Shown here piece after piece: positions 34,741-46,797 of a DNA stretch of 64,000 nucleotides; the first letter of the stretch is position 1, and each line of letters begins with the position of its first letter. The position numbers were made by a program, and so were the translations under genes. Below the pieces are notes generated by a model, which worked only from the letters and a program-made list of their open reading frames with translations, was not told the origin of the DNA and ran no database searches. The DNA is from Haemonchus contortus. Its lineage: Eukaryota > Nematoda > Chromadorea > Rhabditida > Trichostrongylidae. Where the stretch lies: contig LS997566.1 of the NCBI GenBank assembly GCA_000469685.2, forward strand, positions 17,240,045 to 17,304,044, written 5' to 3'.

Positions 34741-35584
34741 TTGCTCACCCCATATTTTGGCTCCCTTGTTAAGATTTCTTATCCATGCTCTGCGCCTAAA
34801 AAATGCAACCTGTCGTAGGTTCTCGTATAGCGTTTGAGATCTATCGATTGAAGCTTTTATGGCATAAATGTCGGATAGTCATCAAACTCAAAGCCTGCTT
34901 GAACGAGGCTGATGACTGGGAGTCACGTGATTTGCTCACAAAGCCAGTCTGCTTATTCCAGTTCAAAAAGGGTGAAGAATATGTGAAGTTAGAAGCCTAC
35001 TCGAATAGAGGGAAAATTGAAAAGAAGGCACATTAAAAGAAAAATCTAAAGATAATAGGTAGGAGGTCCCATTATATCAAATCTCAGCCGTCTGAGTGAT
35101 TTGGGAGGAAGAACACACCTAAGAGATTCGTGGAGCAGTTTTATTGTCAATATTTGCTTCACTAAAAGTGCAATTGATTACCTCTCTCGAGTAAAGTTAA
35201 TTCCCCGGAAGCCTGAGAGTTTATGCATCGACTCAGTAGTTTTTGGAAAAAACAACTTGAAAATTTTGTTCAGTTGAAGTGCCCTTAAAAATATTCCGGA
35301 GCCTGAGATTCTGGTGCTTTTCATAAAACGATGATGCATAACTTCTTCAAGCTTTTGGGCTATGAAGCAGACAGGTGGCACGGCCCGCACTTATCCGGTG
35401 AGCTGAGCCGAACGTGAGCCCTCGAATGCAGGTGCAGCCCTTCGTGTTGGGCCGAACTGCGAACACCATGTTCTGATCTGAACAACTGACGTCTAGCCAA
35501 CTACGATTTCATGCTATGACGTGTGCGTTAGCCGATGCGTACTGGCAGAGCCCGGTAGTGTTGTCCGAAAAGTTTTCCGAAAAT
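34741..35584. other. No gene or repeat recognised
   Basis: Short frames only; none has splice context or a recognisable product. Confidence 0.4.
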
Positions 35585-35708
35585 TCAATTGGTTTTTCCA
35601 ATACACAATGACTACAGCAGTAAACTTAGATCACTGATTAAGATAGTGGCCTTTTTCAGTCACAATATCTCCCTATCAACCGGACTGGGCATTGATGTCA
35701 TTTCTCTA

Positions 35709-36971
35709 CAGGGGGGCCAAAATTATGATTACACAGACATCACGTCACAGAAAACGAATAGAAAGCCAATAGAGCAAACTAATTTCATTAAAGTGCTTAT
35801 CACTAATTTCTTATCAAGACTGAACATTAAAACTGGGATCTGTTGCTTTCTGCTTTCACACTACCCCAGAGACGACGATGGACGGCATTGACGGTGGCAC
35901 GCAGCTAGGGTCATAGAAACGGTCCCGGCTTTTTGCTAAGCATTGTCGAGATTATTTCTTCTCTCGTTTGGGCTAAAGGATGTTTTCATCTCAGAGACTG
36001 ACCACATCGAGACATTCATGGGATTTAGCTCAGGGCTCCAGAGTGGTCACTGATCGAAGGTTATGAAGTCAAAGAACCCCTTTTACGAAATTCCTAGATA
36101 ATTTCTGTTCTGCGGTCAGGAGCTTCATCTTGACAATATGACCGGTTCGAATCATCAAAGTGTCCTCTTGCGCACGAACAGATCAAACAGGCCTCCAAAC
36201 CAGCTTTCACTCCATAATTTACAAGAATAATCGGTGTCTTTGCCTCGGCGGTGATGCTGGCACAGGAAATCACAGAAAGTTAGTGAGCCAGACGCTGTAT
36301 CACTTTCAATTCTTTAAGCTTCATATAAATCTTATCGCTCCACTTATTGAGCACCTTTTTCACTGTCAATCTCTTTTCGTCGGTGAACAGGAATTCCGTA
36401 CGACAATTTTTTCGGATGCGACAGGGCAGCTTTTGATAGCCAACCTTTCTCTTCTCTTTAACCTGCTCACTTGGAAATCACTTTCTGATCGTATGAAGGT
36501 CTCGTTGTGCAGGTGATGCTTCACGATTTCACGAGAGAATTTCGTGAGATATCCATTCATATAGCCTTTTTGGACTCAGAATGAATTTTGCTGCTACGTA
36601 GACCTTTGCCCTGCTTCCTTAACACTTCCCTTAAATATAACCGCAGATCTCCTAAGTTTACCACTCCTATCTGCAATAGTTCCCAACTCTCGAGAGCGTC
36701 TTATGGTTGAATGCACCACCTGCCTTGTTACGCTAGTTCGTCTGTAGATGCACCGTGCCAAAAGTGCTTGTAAATGCAAAGCGACGTCTGTTTCACGGAC
36801 TAATTACGCTTATATTATGTTCAAAATCTACCAAAAGTCTAGTATCATTAGAAAGGTAATAACGTAGGCTACCTTGTGAAATGGAAGGAATTCAATGAAT
36901 TGTTATGATCTCAGAAAAAAAATTGCTATGAACGTCAGCGCGCGCTGTAATCATAATTTTGGCCCACCCTG
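35709..36971 (-). mobile_element. Tc1-like transposon with TIRs and TA target duplication
   Basis: Termini CAGGGGGGCCAAAATTATGA and TCATAATTTTGGCCCACCCTG (split: TCATAATTTTGG, CCCACCCTG) are inverted repeats, continuing with TTACA/TGTAA, and TA flanks both ends. The matching site in copy 2 is empty (CTCCAATATGAAGAG). On the minus strand a degenerate transposase shows a paired-domain-like piece (SVTRQVVHSTIRRSRELGT, ADRSGKLRRSA) and a second helical piece (REIVKHHLHNETFIRS). Stops and missing DDE motifs make it inactive. Confidence 0.88.
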
Positions 36972-37279
36972 TAATATGAAGAGAAGCTTGGCAAAATTCA
37001 TTCACCTACCACTTACTTGACTTCTCGACAGTTGATAAATTTTTCTCCTCTAGAGCAGGCCTATGGGATTTTGAATGTGTGGCAGTCCTATGGTCTAGGT
37101 AAGGTCAGATGAACATGTGAGGATCGTGGTAGCCAGGTTATACCAAGTCTTTCCACCTCACGTCCTCACCTGGGCTGGTGGATTAAGCACAATCCATCAC
37201 AATCATGGACGTTAACCATCACAATCGAAAATTTCCCTGTAATCGGTGTGAAAAGGGGCTGGAAACACCATTTCTCTCA

Positions 37280-38638
37280 CCAGGGAATGTAGTCTACTTA
37301 CCGTGGGACTTTGAATGGAGACCCAGATAAATCGACAGAGTTTTGAATGCCATTCACGAAAATGGAGATTAAAACTGCTAAATGGTTTTCCTAAAAAACT
37401 TATGGGGCTGGAAATTCGCTTGACAGTAGTATTATTTGGATGTGCGAACTCGTCGGCTGGGCCCCAAGTGCCGACGTGCCGTAGTGGTAGTGGTCTCGCT
37501 TCATAGGCGTACGGTACGGCTTTGCTCCCCGCCATCGTCGATATTTTGCAAATTGTTTTTTGATTTCATTGAAGACTCTCTAAACCTTTTCTGACATTTG
37601 TCTAGGTAAACGCCTTATTTCTGCTTTCTTTTTCACTCGTCACCCCTGTCCAGGTAAAGTGGCTCTGCACTTCAATTGTACGACTCTGTTTTATTTTAAA
37701 CTCCAAGAAACATGCAATAAAAAGATTCTAGAGATAAAATAGATGTCAGCAAGAAACCCAACATTGATGGAAAAACTTTTAAAAATACGTGAAGCACACA
37801 TGATGTTCGCACACTGCGCATCTTATATATGCTGATTCTCTACATCCGGTGACGAAACAGTCAATCGTCTCAGGCTGAAAAAGTACTCGGACGCGCTACG
37901 TCAACGGTTAAGCCATTGGACGTCTTTCTCTTCGGTCCTATGAAGAACGTTATGAAGAGGATTCGAACTAGAGCTACGTTGGATGCTGCGGACTTCGATA
38001 TGACGCATAGAGATAATGTACACCGGCCGAGTATTTTTCCAGTCTGAGATGATTGACTGTTTTGTCACTAGTTGTAGAGGATCAGCATGTATAAGATGCA
38101 CAGTTTGCGAACAACATGTGTGCCTCACGCAATTTCGTAAGTTTTTCCATCAATGTTGAGTTCCTTGCAGGCATCTTACACATCTCTGGTAACTTTCTGC
38201 TGAATGTTGCTTGAATTTCAAAATGAAAAAGAGTCATACTATTAACGTGCGGAACTACTTCCCTTGAATAAGGGCGACGAGAGAAAATAGAAGCAGAAAT
38301 GAGGTGTTCACTGAAGAAATGTCAGAAAATGTTAAGAAAGTCTTTAATGAAATGTAAAAACACTTTGCAAAAATGTCGACGATGGCGGAGAGCAAACCCG
38401 TAACGTACGCCCATGAAGAAAGACCACTACCACTATGCCACGTCGCACTTGATACCGAGGCGACGAGTTTGCATATCCAACTAGTACTACTGTCAAGCAA
38501 ATTTCCTGCCTCCATAACTTTTTAAGGAAAACCATTTAGCAGTTTTAATCTCCATTTTCGTGAATGGCATTCAGAACTCTATCGATTTATCTGGGTCTCC
38601 ATTCAAAGTCCCACGGTAAGTAGACTACCCCTTCTTGG
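37280..38638. mobile_element. Foldback element with tRNA-like sequence in both arms
   Basis: Two inverted arms of about 260 bp (37280-37545 and 38370-38638) share GTAGTCTACTTACCGTGGGA at the tips and, further in, GTAGTGGTAGTGGTCT followed by CATNGGCGTACG. In the right arm (minus strand) TGGCATAGTGG matches the Pol III A box exactly and GGGTTTGCTCTCC is a weak B box; the left arm has TGCCGTAGTGG. The 0.8-kb middle shows no coding content. The insertion is absent from copy 2 of the duplication. Confidence 0.8.
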
Positions 38639-40100
38639 TCAGTTGTAAAGAAAATACTCTTGCGTTAACCAAAGTGTACGCTGGTAGGTTCTTATTGTAG
38701 AACGCTCGGTTGAGCGAAGGAAAAATGAGCTCATCTCCTTCTTGACTTAAGCGCATCGCTTTATAGCGGGTTGTGGCCTTATGTCTGCTGTTAGGCATTG
38801 CAATTTTCTGTGTGGATGTTCAAACAACATCTACTTTTTATCCTGGGCAATGATGAAGTCGGTTGATATCGTCGTTCGCTTACAGTCTGCGCGTCTGACA
38901 AACATTGGCTCGCACTCGACACTCCTGCTCAGTCAACGATGTGCGATATTTATTTGCAAAAGTCCTGCTTCGAAAATGACTTTTGCGTAAAATGTTGCGG
39001 ATGATGGATTGAAGAACAGACATGGTCTTTTACATTCCTTCCCACTTCGAAGAGGAACACTGACGAGAGGTCGGACCATATCTCATTCCAATCCTAAGTG
39101 TCGAAACGATCAGTTTCGTAATGGAGAAGCAGAAGACTCCGGTAGTAGTATCGATGGCACATTGTTCGGTCAACGATTACTTACCTCGAACGACCACGTC
39201 AAATACGATCAGCTACAGTACTGATCTATCAACAATGCTCTTTTCCCTGCTATCGAACCTGCAGTCCTTCTTTAGCGCAATCGTCGAAGGTTTCAATGAC
39301 CGCCTGATGGAGATAGTCTGTTGTTTTTTTGTTGTTTGTGTCCTCACAAAGAGTTGTTGCCATAGGTGAACCAAATGGGTACGTTGGTACTACGGAAGGT
39401 GATTGCAACTGTTATGGTAGGTTTGAATAAGGGACATGCCATGCCAATGGTGAGTGTTTGAATGAGCTTATAATACGCTCATCATCGTGAAACAAAGGTT
39501 TGGAACTGGCTTCCGGGTTAACCATCTTCCACGTAGCGAAACCAGTGACTGCTTTTGTCAAGCTCCGCCATCATGTGCTCCTGACAGGTGCAATGCCGCA
39601 GAAACGGTCGTCACTCAGCAAAGACCACTGCTCGCCTGAGATGCTCCATCAAAACAGAAACACGTTGACCGAAGTGAGTTTGCAAGAATCAAGTGATGGT
39701 GATCAAATGAAAGAAGGCAGCTGTAGTTATTCGAATCCAACTGCCGTCTGTTAAGACTTTGAAGTATACTTGGAAAGGTGCTGCCGAAGCAGTAACAAGT
39801 TTGCAAACTGCTTGGGTAAATACCAAATTCTCCCATTAGCAAAGTTCTGTAGGAATTGTAGACAGGTTTATGCGGAAACTCCCAGCTTCAATGACCTGTC
39901 TGGTATTGTCACCGGTGCAGCACTACTTCAATGCATGGGTGCTAATTATTGTTGCTTAAGGTAGCAGTGTGTTGATACACTCGAAAGGAACTACCGTAAC
40001 ATCATGCCTACTTTCATTTCATACTTTTTCATTATTTGCATTTGCTTCGAGTAGCACCAGCGACCACTGAGAACATACGCTTTCTTTTCGTTCTTTTCAG

Positions 40101-40244
40101 GCAAACTACGCCGTGAGCTTAAAGAATACAACGTTATCTTCAAATTTCACTTTTTTCTGCCGTTTAATCATAGCGATTGCTACTGGGTTGCCCTTATTTG
40201 CCTATGTGGTTTGATCTTTGCTCTCTTCACTAATCTGCCAATAA
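40101..40244 (+). pseudogene. Terminal exon of a membrane protein, stopped early (copy 1)
   Basis: CGTTCTTTTCAG|GCAAAC opens the reading frame NYAVSLKNTTLSSNFTFFC then RLIIAIATGLPLFAYVV. It stops at TGA 40212-40214, where copy 2 has GGA and continues for ten more codons to TAA. The ancestral stop at 40242-40244 is still in frame. The stop truncates the hydrophobic segment, so this copy is probably non-functional. Confidence 0.55.
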
Positions 40245-40728
40245 TTCTGAACTAGGAGGCCTCGCCCAGAAGACTAAGTTCTAGGAAGCACTGTACATTT
40301 CACGGTGAAGTTGATCCCACTTTTCCATTTAAGGTTTGGGAGCAGACTGTGCTGTGACCGCAACTGTCTCGTCCATGGTCATGATGTTTATAGGAAAGGC
40401 TTTTATTGTCATCCGGAGTTGAAGGGCAAACATTCTGGGAAACACCGCCTGCGAATTCAAGCGAGTTACTGCTAAAGGTCAAGTCTGATACAAATAAGTT
40501 TGTAAAAAACTATAACATACCGTATTAGGCATTTCCCTAAATATCCTGTGGGAACTGAGCCATCAATAGAAATACCCTGCAATCTTGTGACAACCTACTC
40601 GAGAAACTGATGTGGTTGCCATCACAAAAGGAAGAGCGTTGCAGGTAAAGTCTCATTTTATTGACGAGCAGCTAGGAAAAGGTGAAAATGTAGAATGAAA
40701 AAAAAACCTATAATAGAATCCTGGTCAG

Positions 40729-41013
40729 GTGATCGATGATGAAGAAAGCTATGCCATGGATCATCGCACTCCGCACTCGGGAATCAAAAGTGTTTATACG
40801 AAATCGTGCTTACGAGAATTACATCCGAGAAAAGGACACCTCAGTTATGCTTCTGAATCAAGTAGAAGTAAGCGTAAGGTTACGGCAGTTGCTGTTGGAA
40901 ATTGCAAATTGCCAAAGTCCCAGACGAGCACTGATGTACTAGCAGCTAGACATGTACTTTCAGAGGGCTGTAAGGATGATGCAATATTCTTTCGCGTCAT
41001 TCTGTTGCAATAA
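40729..41013 (+). CDS. Conserved 95-codon ORF, unidentified (copy 1)
   Basis: CTGGTCAG|GTGATC leads into an open frame (VIDDEESYAMDHRTPHSG ... CKDDAIFFRVILLQ, stop). The corresponding 285 bp in copy 2 differ at a single base, although surrounding duplicated DNA differs at several percent. A second frame is open from ATG 40736, and a GAA|GTAAGC donor with TACTTTCAG acceptor (40868-40958) would allow a spliced product ending QYSFASFCCNK. The near identity supports function or recent gene conversion. No family recognised; which frame is used is uncertain. Confidence 0.45.
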   Translation: MIDDEESYAMDHRTPHSGIKSVYTKSCLRELHPRKGHLSYASESSRSKRKVTAVAVGNCKLPKSQTSTDVLAARHVLSEGCKDDAIFFRVILLQ

Positions 41014-41296
41014 ATGATGTTTACTAGTTAAAAAGGTAAAGGTAATCGTTCCCTTCACCGCTCAGGATAAAAAAGAACGGAAGGGCAATAATTCAACGGT
41101 GTTTAGGGTGTCCTTTTCCCAGAGGAGAGTTGTATTAGCCAAATGGAAGTATTGCATTACCAGCAATAATGAACACTTCGGAGAAAGCTATGGACTTGGC
41201 TCAATTAGCAAGGGCTTCCGTGACTTCCTGGACGGCTAGAGGAGGCGGTTTGCCGTGTCTCAGTATTTTACTATAACTGTGAATATTGACATTAAA

Positions 41297-41720
41297 GGCA
41301 TATTTCACGATAATTTTGAGGTACCCTTTTTAGGTAGAAAAGTGGAAGGGTTGATGTAGAGGAGTACATCGGTGTCGAAGAAAGCGAGGAAAGGGAGAAA
41401 TCGCCTACTTCAAGGCTTTTTAGAATTAGTGGAAGTGGAGGTTGTACGAGATCACCGTGATGTAATGGCATGTAAGGGAAGTTTGGACGTGATTTCACTT
41501 GCTCCCATTGCGCAAAGAGATGACTACATCGAGCCGACATTGTCCGAAACTGCCTTTCATTGTCGGTATGGGTTATATCAAGTTGTTTGAACTTTCTACA
41601 TGGGAGTCTCTTGAAGTAGTGCAGTCTCTAAAAAGCCGTTAAAACCCACGATGGCTGTGGCATCTGGCCCCTTGTTGTGCCCTATCTACGACATTTTTCG
41701 AGAGAGGTACAAGCACTGGC
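41297..41720 (+). mobile_element. MITE-type repeat, copy in duplication 1
   Basis: Begins AAAGGCATATTTCACGATAA, a variant of the GGCACAGTTC terminus, and runs to the end of the duplicated block. The right part (CAAGTTGTTTGAACTTTCTA, CATGGGAGTCTCTTGAAGTA) matches 34380-34740. Short frames over it differ by indels in copy 2 and are not genes. Confidence 0.55.
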
Positions 41721-43564
41721 TTGTACAACACTGGCCACCGCAATATAGGCTACATTCGCATTGAAAACGCCATTACAATTCTGAATAGAAGTCGAATGAA
41801 GGGCCAATCCCAAAAAGGGGATTGATTAACGCCAAAGTCTTCACACTTCATTTTATTCTTTGATTGTGGACGGTACTTTGGACAGCAATTCAGTTCCCTT
41901 TACGAAATCAGCCAACCAACAGAGGGATAGCTTAAACTTTGGCTTTACAGTACTCTATGCAATATAGTATATTGAATATAAACGGATGTTTTAAGATAAA
42001 CAGTTTTCCAAAATAAACGGCTTTCATGATTGGCAAACATCTGGGGGAAACTTTCATTGCTCTGGTACTTCATGTTACTTCAGCTTCATCTCGTTCAACT
42101 GGTCTTGAAGACTTTCGTTGCACATCCTTGATGACATTTCTTTTTGACTCGTACTATTTGTGACTTTCACCCATCGTCTATATCCTACAAAACCAGATTC
42201 CTTTCAATAACCAACACTTGGTTAGTGCTTATTCTTGAGGGCATGCGCCTCTAATTTCTACCTCCAGAACCAGTTCTCAAGCTGTTTCCGTGACATACGT
42301 CTTCTTTCCCCCGACATGCATGATCAGCTTTTCCAGTCGGGACCTTGTGACTTCGTTGTATTTTATGAATTATACATGAGTTATACTCGGATTTGAAAAA
42401 GCACTTTGCGCCCCTGACATTGTAACTCGTCTTTTTCTTTTGTAGCTATTCATAGAGATTAGTTTTCTGTCTGATAGGCATTCGTCAAGCCTTCGAATGA
42501 AGCCTGTCTACCCCTCTTGCTTTTTTCCCTGATCAACTCTATGATTTTCGCTATTAAATCTGGGTAAAGCCTTTACAGCCTACTTTCCGTTCGGAGCATG
42601 GAAAATTTGAATTCTGTGGCGTTGTTAAACGCAATTTCGGATGCGCTCACATATTCGACATCTACTCGGAATCATGGTAGCCTTTGTATGCGTATGTGGT
42701 CTACACAATCCCTGGCAGAGGCTATCCATTGTCCAAGACAGTAGTGCTTCAGTCTTCCCTATGGAACCTGACACTTATCTACCCTCCACCAAGGGATGGA
42801 GCCCTAATCACCTTGGGTATGGGTCCTGAATTCGATCCCCAGGACAGGCGCATAGTATGTAGAGCGTCACAGGCAAAATGCAATTGAGAAATCATAAATG
42901 GAAGTAAAGACGGTCAAATTTGTTAGGTAATTTCCATGATATGCTTAAAGTGAGGTCCCCCAAGTTTGCTGCAAACTAAGTGGTCTTGATGAAACAGGAA
43001 AGTTTCAATAATCGGTCGTCCAAATCCAATTTGAATTTGATTGAACCGTTTGACCCTAGCACTTTCAATCCGTATTTGGGGTTCTGAATCACGGCAACCG
43101 TTATTTTTTTTATTTAGTAGAGAATTTAGCATTTACAAGACAAAATGGTGGATCCACACGAAGTATGGAATGGTTACATCGTTTCTGCATTAGAAGAGCA
43201 GAGTCTCAGTGACTGTGGAGGCTATTCTGGGAGATGTAGCTAACAAAACAGGGAAGCAGGTAAACTATGCCCATTATACGCATTTTCCCACAACCTATTT
43301 CCCTCGATTTACCGACATCCTACTCTGACCTGTAACTGCGCTGATTTGATTCAAATTTCATGAATACATATCTGAAAAACCTCATTGAATTCGGAAACGT
43401 GGCCCTTTTCTGGGCCACGTCGTCTGGCTTAAAACCATTGCGATCATCGCATTGACTTAGTTTTGCTCCAACGCTGTTCTACTACTTTGTTTGGCGAATC
43501 CTCCAAACCCTTCAGACGTTTACTTTAATTTTGTTAACATAGGCGACATTGTTGAGTGGACAGG
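41721..43564. other. Spacer between duplication copies; no gene seen
   Basis: AT-rich. At 42650-42890 lies a segment whose minus strand reads TCCTGGGGATCGAATTCAGG, resembling a Pol III B box. It could be another decayed SINE-like copy, but the A box is not clear. Nothing else is supported. Confidence 0.35.
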
Positions 43565-44262
43565 AAAGATGTAAATTCGGTTGGTTTTTTCAATACACAA
43601 TATCTACAGCAATAAACTTGGATCAGTGATTGAGATAGTGGCCCTTCCTAACCACTATGTCTTGCTATCTACCGGATTGGGCATTGTGTCATTTCTCCAA
43701 TATGAAGAGAGGCTTGACGCTATTCATTCATCTACTACCTACATGACTTCTCGACAGTTGGTTAACTTTTCTCCTGCAGAGCAGGCCCATGGGATTTCGA
43801 ATGTATGGCAGTCATAGGGTCTAAGGTTAGATGAACATGTAGAATCGGGTAGCCAGGTTACACCAAGTCTTTCCATTCTATCTGTCGATGTCCCCACGTG
43901 GGGTGGTCGAGCGGTAACCATCACAATCGAAATTTCCTTGTAATTGGTGTGAAATGGGGGCTCGAAACACCATCTCTCTCAGTTGTTGAGAGAATACTCT
44001 TGCGTTTATCGGTGTGCACGTTGGTAGGTTCTCACGGTAGAACACCCGGTTGAGCAAACGGAAAATTAGTCCATCTCTATCTCGACTTGAGCGCATCGCT
44101 TTATAGCGGGTTGTAGCCTTACGTCCGCTGTTAGGCATTGCAATTTTCTGTGTGGATTTCCATATAATATCTACTTTTTATCCTGGGCAGTGATGAAGTC
44201 GGTTGATGTCGTCCTTCTTACAGTCGAGGAGCGTCTTACAAACACTGACTCGCACCCGACAC

Positions 44263-44508
44263 GGGTGTGGTGCGATTCGTGCGATTTTGGGTGCGCGCGG
44301 CAAACTGCGCGGCTAAATTCGGTGCGATTCGAACGACTCTGGCGCCTATTATTGAGGCACAAACTTGAGGTAGAATAGTTGGGTATGGTCAGCTGATCCT
44401 ACTGATCTACTCTGCTTCAAGTTTGTGGTCCAATAATAGGCGCAGGAGTTGTTTGAATCATCACGAATTTCGCCGCGCCACCCGGAATCGCACGAATCGC
44501 ACGTCCCC
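44263..44508. mobile_element. MULE-type MITE with 10-bp target duplication (copy i)
   Basis: The 246-bp element is flanked by CACCCGACAC on both sides (44253-44262 and 44509-44518), and copy 1 of the duplication has the empty site. Its arms are long inverted repeats: GTGCGATTCGTGCGATT near the left tip against AATCGCACGAATCGCAC at the right, continuing inward to GCGCCTATTATTG/CAATAATAGGCGC. Long TIRs with 9-10 bp target duplications are typical of Mutator-like elements. Confidence 0.85.
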
Positions 44509-44797
44509 CACCCGACACTCCTGCTCAGTCAAGGACTTGCGATATTTGCAAATGTCCTGCTTTGAAAGTGGCTTTGCGTAGAACGTCGTGGATGATGGAT
44601 TTATGAGTAGAGACCGTCTTTTACACTTCTTCCCAATTTGAGGAGGATCGCTCTGACGTGAGGTCGGAACAGCGTCGGTATTTTAGGTCAGTGGACGTTC
44701 GCTTTGACAAACTTAGTCGAAGCAAATCTCCTCTTAGAGAAAGTGATCGTGCCATTTATGGTAGGTGACAACATTTACTTGGGGACAACATTTACTT

Positions 44798-44821
44798 GGG
44801 GGGGGGGGGGGGGGGGGGGGG
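44798..44821 (+). repeat. Homopolymer run of 24 G
   Basis: Unbroken G run, preceded by a tandem duplication of ACAACATTTACTTGGGG. It is absent from copy 1 and probably arose by slippage. Its true length is uncertain in any assembly. Confidence 0.9.
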
Positions 44822-45153
44822 AGGGCGCTGTGTTATTCCAGAAATCCTGTATTGGCCGTGGTTCAAAGCCACTGCTGTGACGCACTTGCCATTGTTAGAG
44901 CAATCGCTTCGGAGGTTTCCGCGATTCGTCGCGTATTGCGCATTGAACGCTTTAATGATCGCCTGATGGAGAGAGTTTGTTGTTTTTTTTCTGTGGTGTC
45001 TATGTCCTCACAAGGAGATGTTGTATGTTGTCATAGGTAAACTAAATGGGTAATTTGGTACTACGGAAGGTGATCGCAACTGTTACGGTAGGTTTAAATA
45101 AGGGACACGCCATGCCGATGGTGAGTGAGTGTTTGAATGAGCTTACTCGCATG

Positions 45154-45545
45154 GGGTGTGGTGCGACTCACGCATGAATATAATGAGGTCACTGGAGAAA
45201 ACGCGCTAAAACATCATACTATCATAACGGAAATAATAAGAACTCATAAGTAGAATAAGTAAAAAAATGACCAACTGTACACGTTTACAGAAGGATTGCC
45301 TTTACTAGGATCAAAAAGTTTGAAGTTATTCGTATTTTGAATGTTTGACAAGTAAATTGTTGACCTATGAGCTGAATTCTCAATCTCGAAAGGGTTTTTT
45401 CGCCATAGCGAAGAGATTTGCTCTATTCATGGTGAAGCCGTGCACTACTGCAAATTTATTTGGTCCATCTCAACAGAAAGGTGCTGAAACGATGCTGCGC
45501 GCGCGAAGAGCTCTAATGGGATCACGCGTGAATCGCACGCCCCCG
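45154..45545. mobile_element. MULE-type MITE with 9-bp target duplication (copy ii)
   Basis: The 392-bp element is flanked by ACTCGCATG (45145-45153 and 45546-45554), and copy 1 shows the uninterrupted locus. Tips GGGTGTGGTGCGACTCACGC and GCGTGAATCGCACGCCCCC are inverted relatives of copy i. The interior, which differs from copy i, recurs inverted at 55349-55692. Confidence 0.85.
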
Positions 45546-46171
45546 ACTCGCATGTCCTCATCATCGTAAAACGAAGGCTTGGAAGAGGCTCCCCGGTTAC
45601 CGTGGCGAAACCAATGACCGCTTTTGTTAAGCTCTGCCATCATGTGCTCCTGACAGGTGCAATGCCGTAGAAACGGTCGCCACTCAACAAAGACCACTGC
45701 TCACCTAAGATGTTCCACCAAAACAGAAACACGTTGACCGAAGTGAGTTCGCACGAATCAAGCGATGGTGATTAAATTGAAGAAGCAGCTTTAGTTATTC
45801 TGTCTGTTGTCTGTTAAGTCTTCAAAGTATACTTGGAAAGGTGCTGCCAGTAACAATAGTTGCCGACTGCATGAGTAACCACCCAATTCTCCTGTTCTCC
45901 CATTACTAAGGTTCTGTAGGAATTGTAGACAGCTTCATGCGGAAACTCCCAGCTTTTTACCAACCTGACTGGTATTGTCACCTCAATGCAGCACAACCTC
46001 AATGCATGAGTGCTGAATATTTTTGCTTATGGTAGCAGTAAGTGAGTACTGCCGAAAGGAACTACCGTAACATTATGCCTACTTTCATTTCATACTTTTT
46101 CATTCTTTGCATTTGTTTCGAGTAGCACCAGCGACCACTGAGAACATACGCTTTCTTTTCGTTCTTTTCAG

Positions 46172-46315
46172 GCAAACTATGCCGTAGAGTTAAGGGATGC
46201 GACGTTATTTTTAAATTTCACTTTTTTCTGCCGTTTAATCATAGCGATTGCTACTGGGTTGCCCTTATTTGCCTATGTGGTTGGATTTTTGCTCTCTTTA
46301 CTAATCTGCCAATAA
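46172..46315 (+). CDS. Terminal exon of a membrane protein, intact (copy 2)
   Basis: TTCTTTTCAG|GCAAAC opens 47 codons and a stop. The product runs NYAVELRDATLFLNFTFFC, then RLIIAIATGLPLFAYVVG and FLLSLLICQ, a hydrophobic segment long enough for one to two membrane passes and a short tail. Copy 1 shares the acceptor and frame but has a nonsense codon. The upstream exons were not identified with confidence; fragments such as KYTWKGAAEAVTSLQTAW (39760-39815) in copy 1 may belong to them. No family recognised. Confidence 0.5.
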   Translation, partial: ANYAVELRDATLFLNFTFFCRLIIAIATGLPLFAYVVGFLLSLLICQ

Positions 46316-46797
46316 TTCTGAACTAAGAGGCCTCGCCCAGAAGACTAAGTTCTAAGAAGCACTGTACATTTCACGGTGAAGTTAATCCCACTTTTCCATT
46401 TAAGGTTTGGGAGCAGACTGTGCTGTGACTGCAACTGTCCCGTCCATGGTCATGATGTTTATAAGAAAGTCTTTTATTGCCATCAGGAGTTGAAGAGCAA
46501 ACATTCTGGGAAACACTGCCTGCGAATTCAAGCGAATTACTGCTAAAGGTCAAGTCTGATACAAATAAGCCTGTAAAAAACTATAACATACCGTATTAGG
46601 CATTTCCCTAGATATCCTGTGGGAACAGAGCCATCAATAGAAATACCCTGCAATCTTGTGACAACCTACTCGAGAAACTGATGCGGTTCCCATCACAAAA
46701 GGAAGAGCATTGCAGGTGAAGTCTCATTTTATTGACGAGCAACTAGGAAAAGGTGAAAATGTAGAATGAAAAAAACTTATAATAAAATCCTGGTCAG

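Larger units (their letters stand above)
35585..41720 (+). repeat. Segmental duplication, copy 1
   Basis: Sequence blocks 35585-35708, 36974-37279 and 38639-41720 match 43565-47750 in the same order and orientation at roughly 85-99 percent identity. Landmarks include CAATACACAATGACTACAGC, CTTCTCGACAGTTG, AATACTCTTGCGTT, TTATAGCGGGTTGT and GGCCTCGCCCAGAAGACTAA. Copy 1 is longer because it holds a Tc1-like element (35709-36971) and a foldback element (37280-38638) absent from copy 2. Confidence 0.92.

Noticed and set aside
39500..39754. 84-codon ORF in duplication copy 1
   Set aside because: The frame is disrupted in copy 2 and there is no recognisable domain.
40300..40482. Minus-strand 60-codon ORF conserved in both duplicates (also 46371-46553)
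   Set aside because: Several amino-acid-changing differences in a short stretch and no splice context; similarity comes from the duplication.
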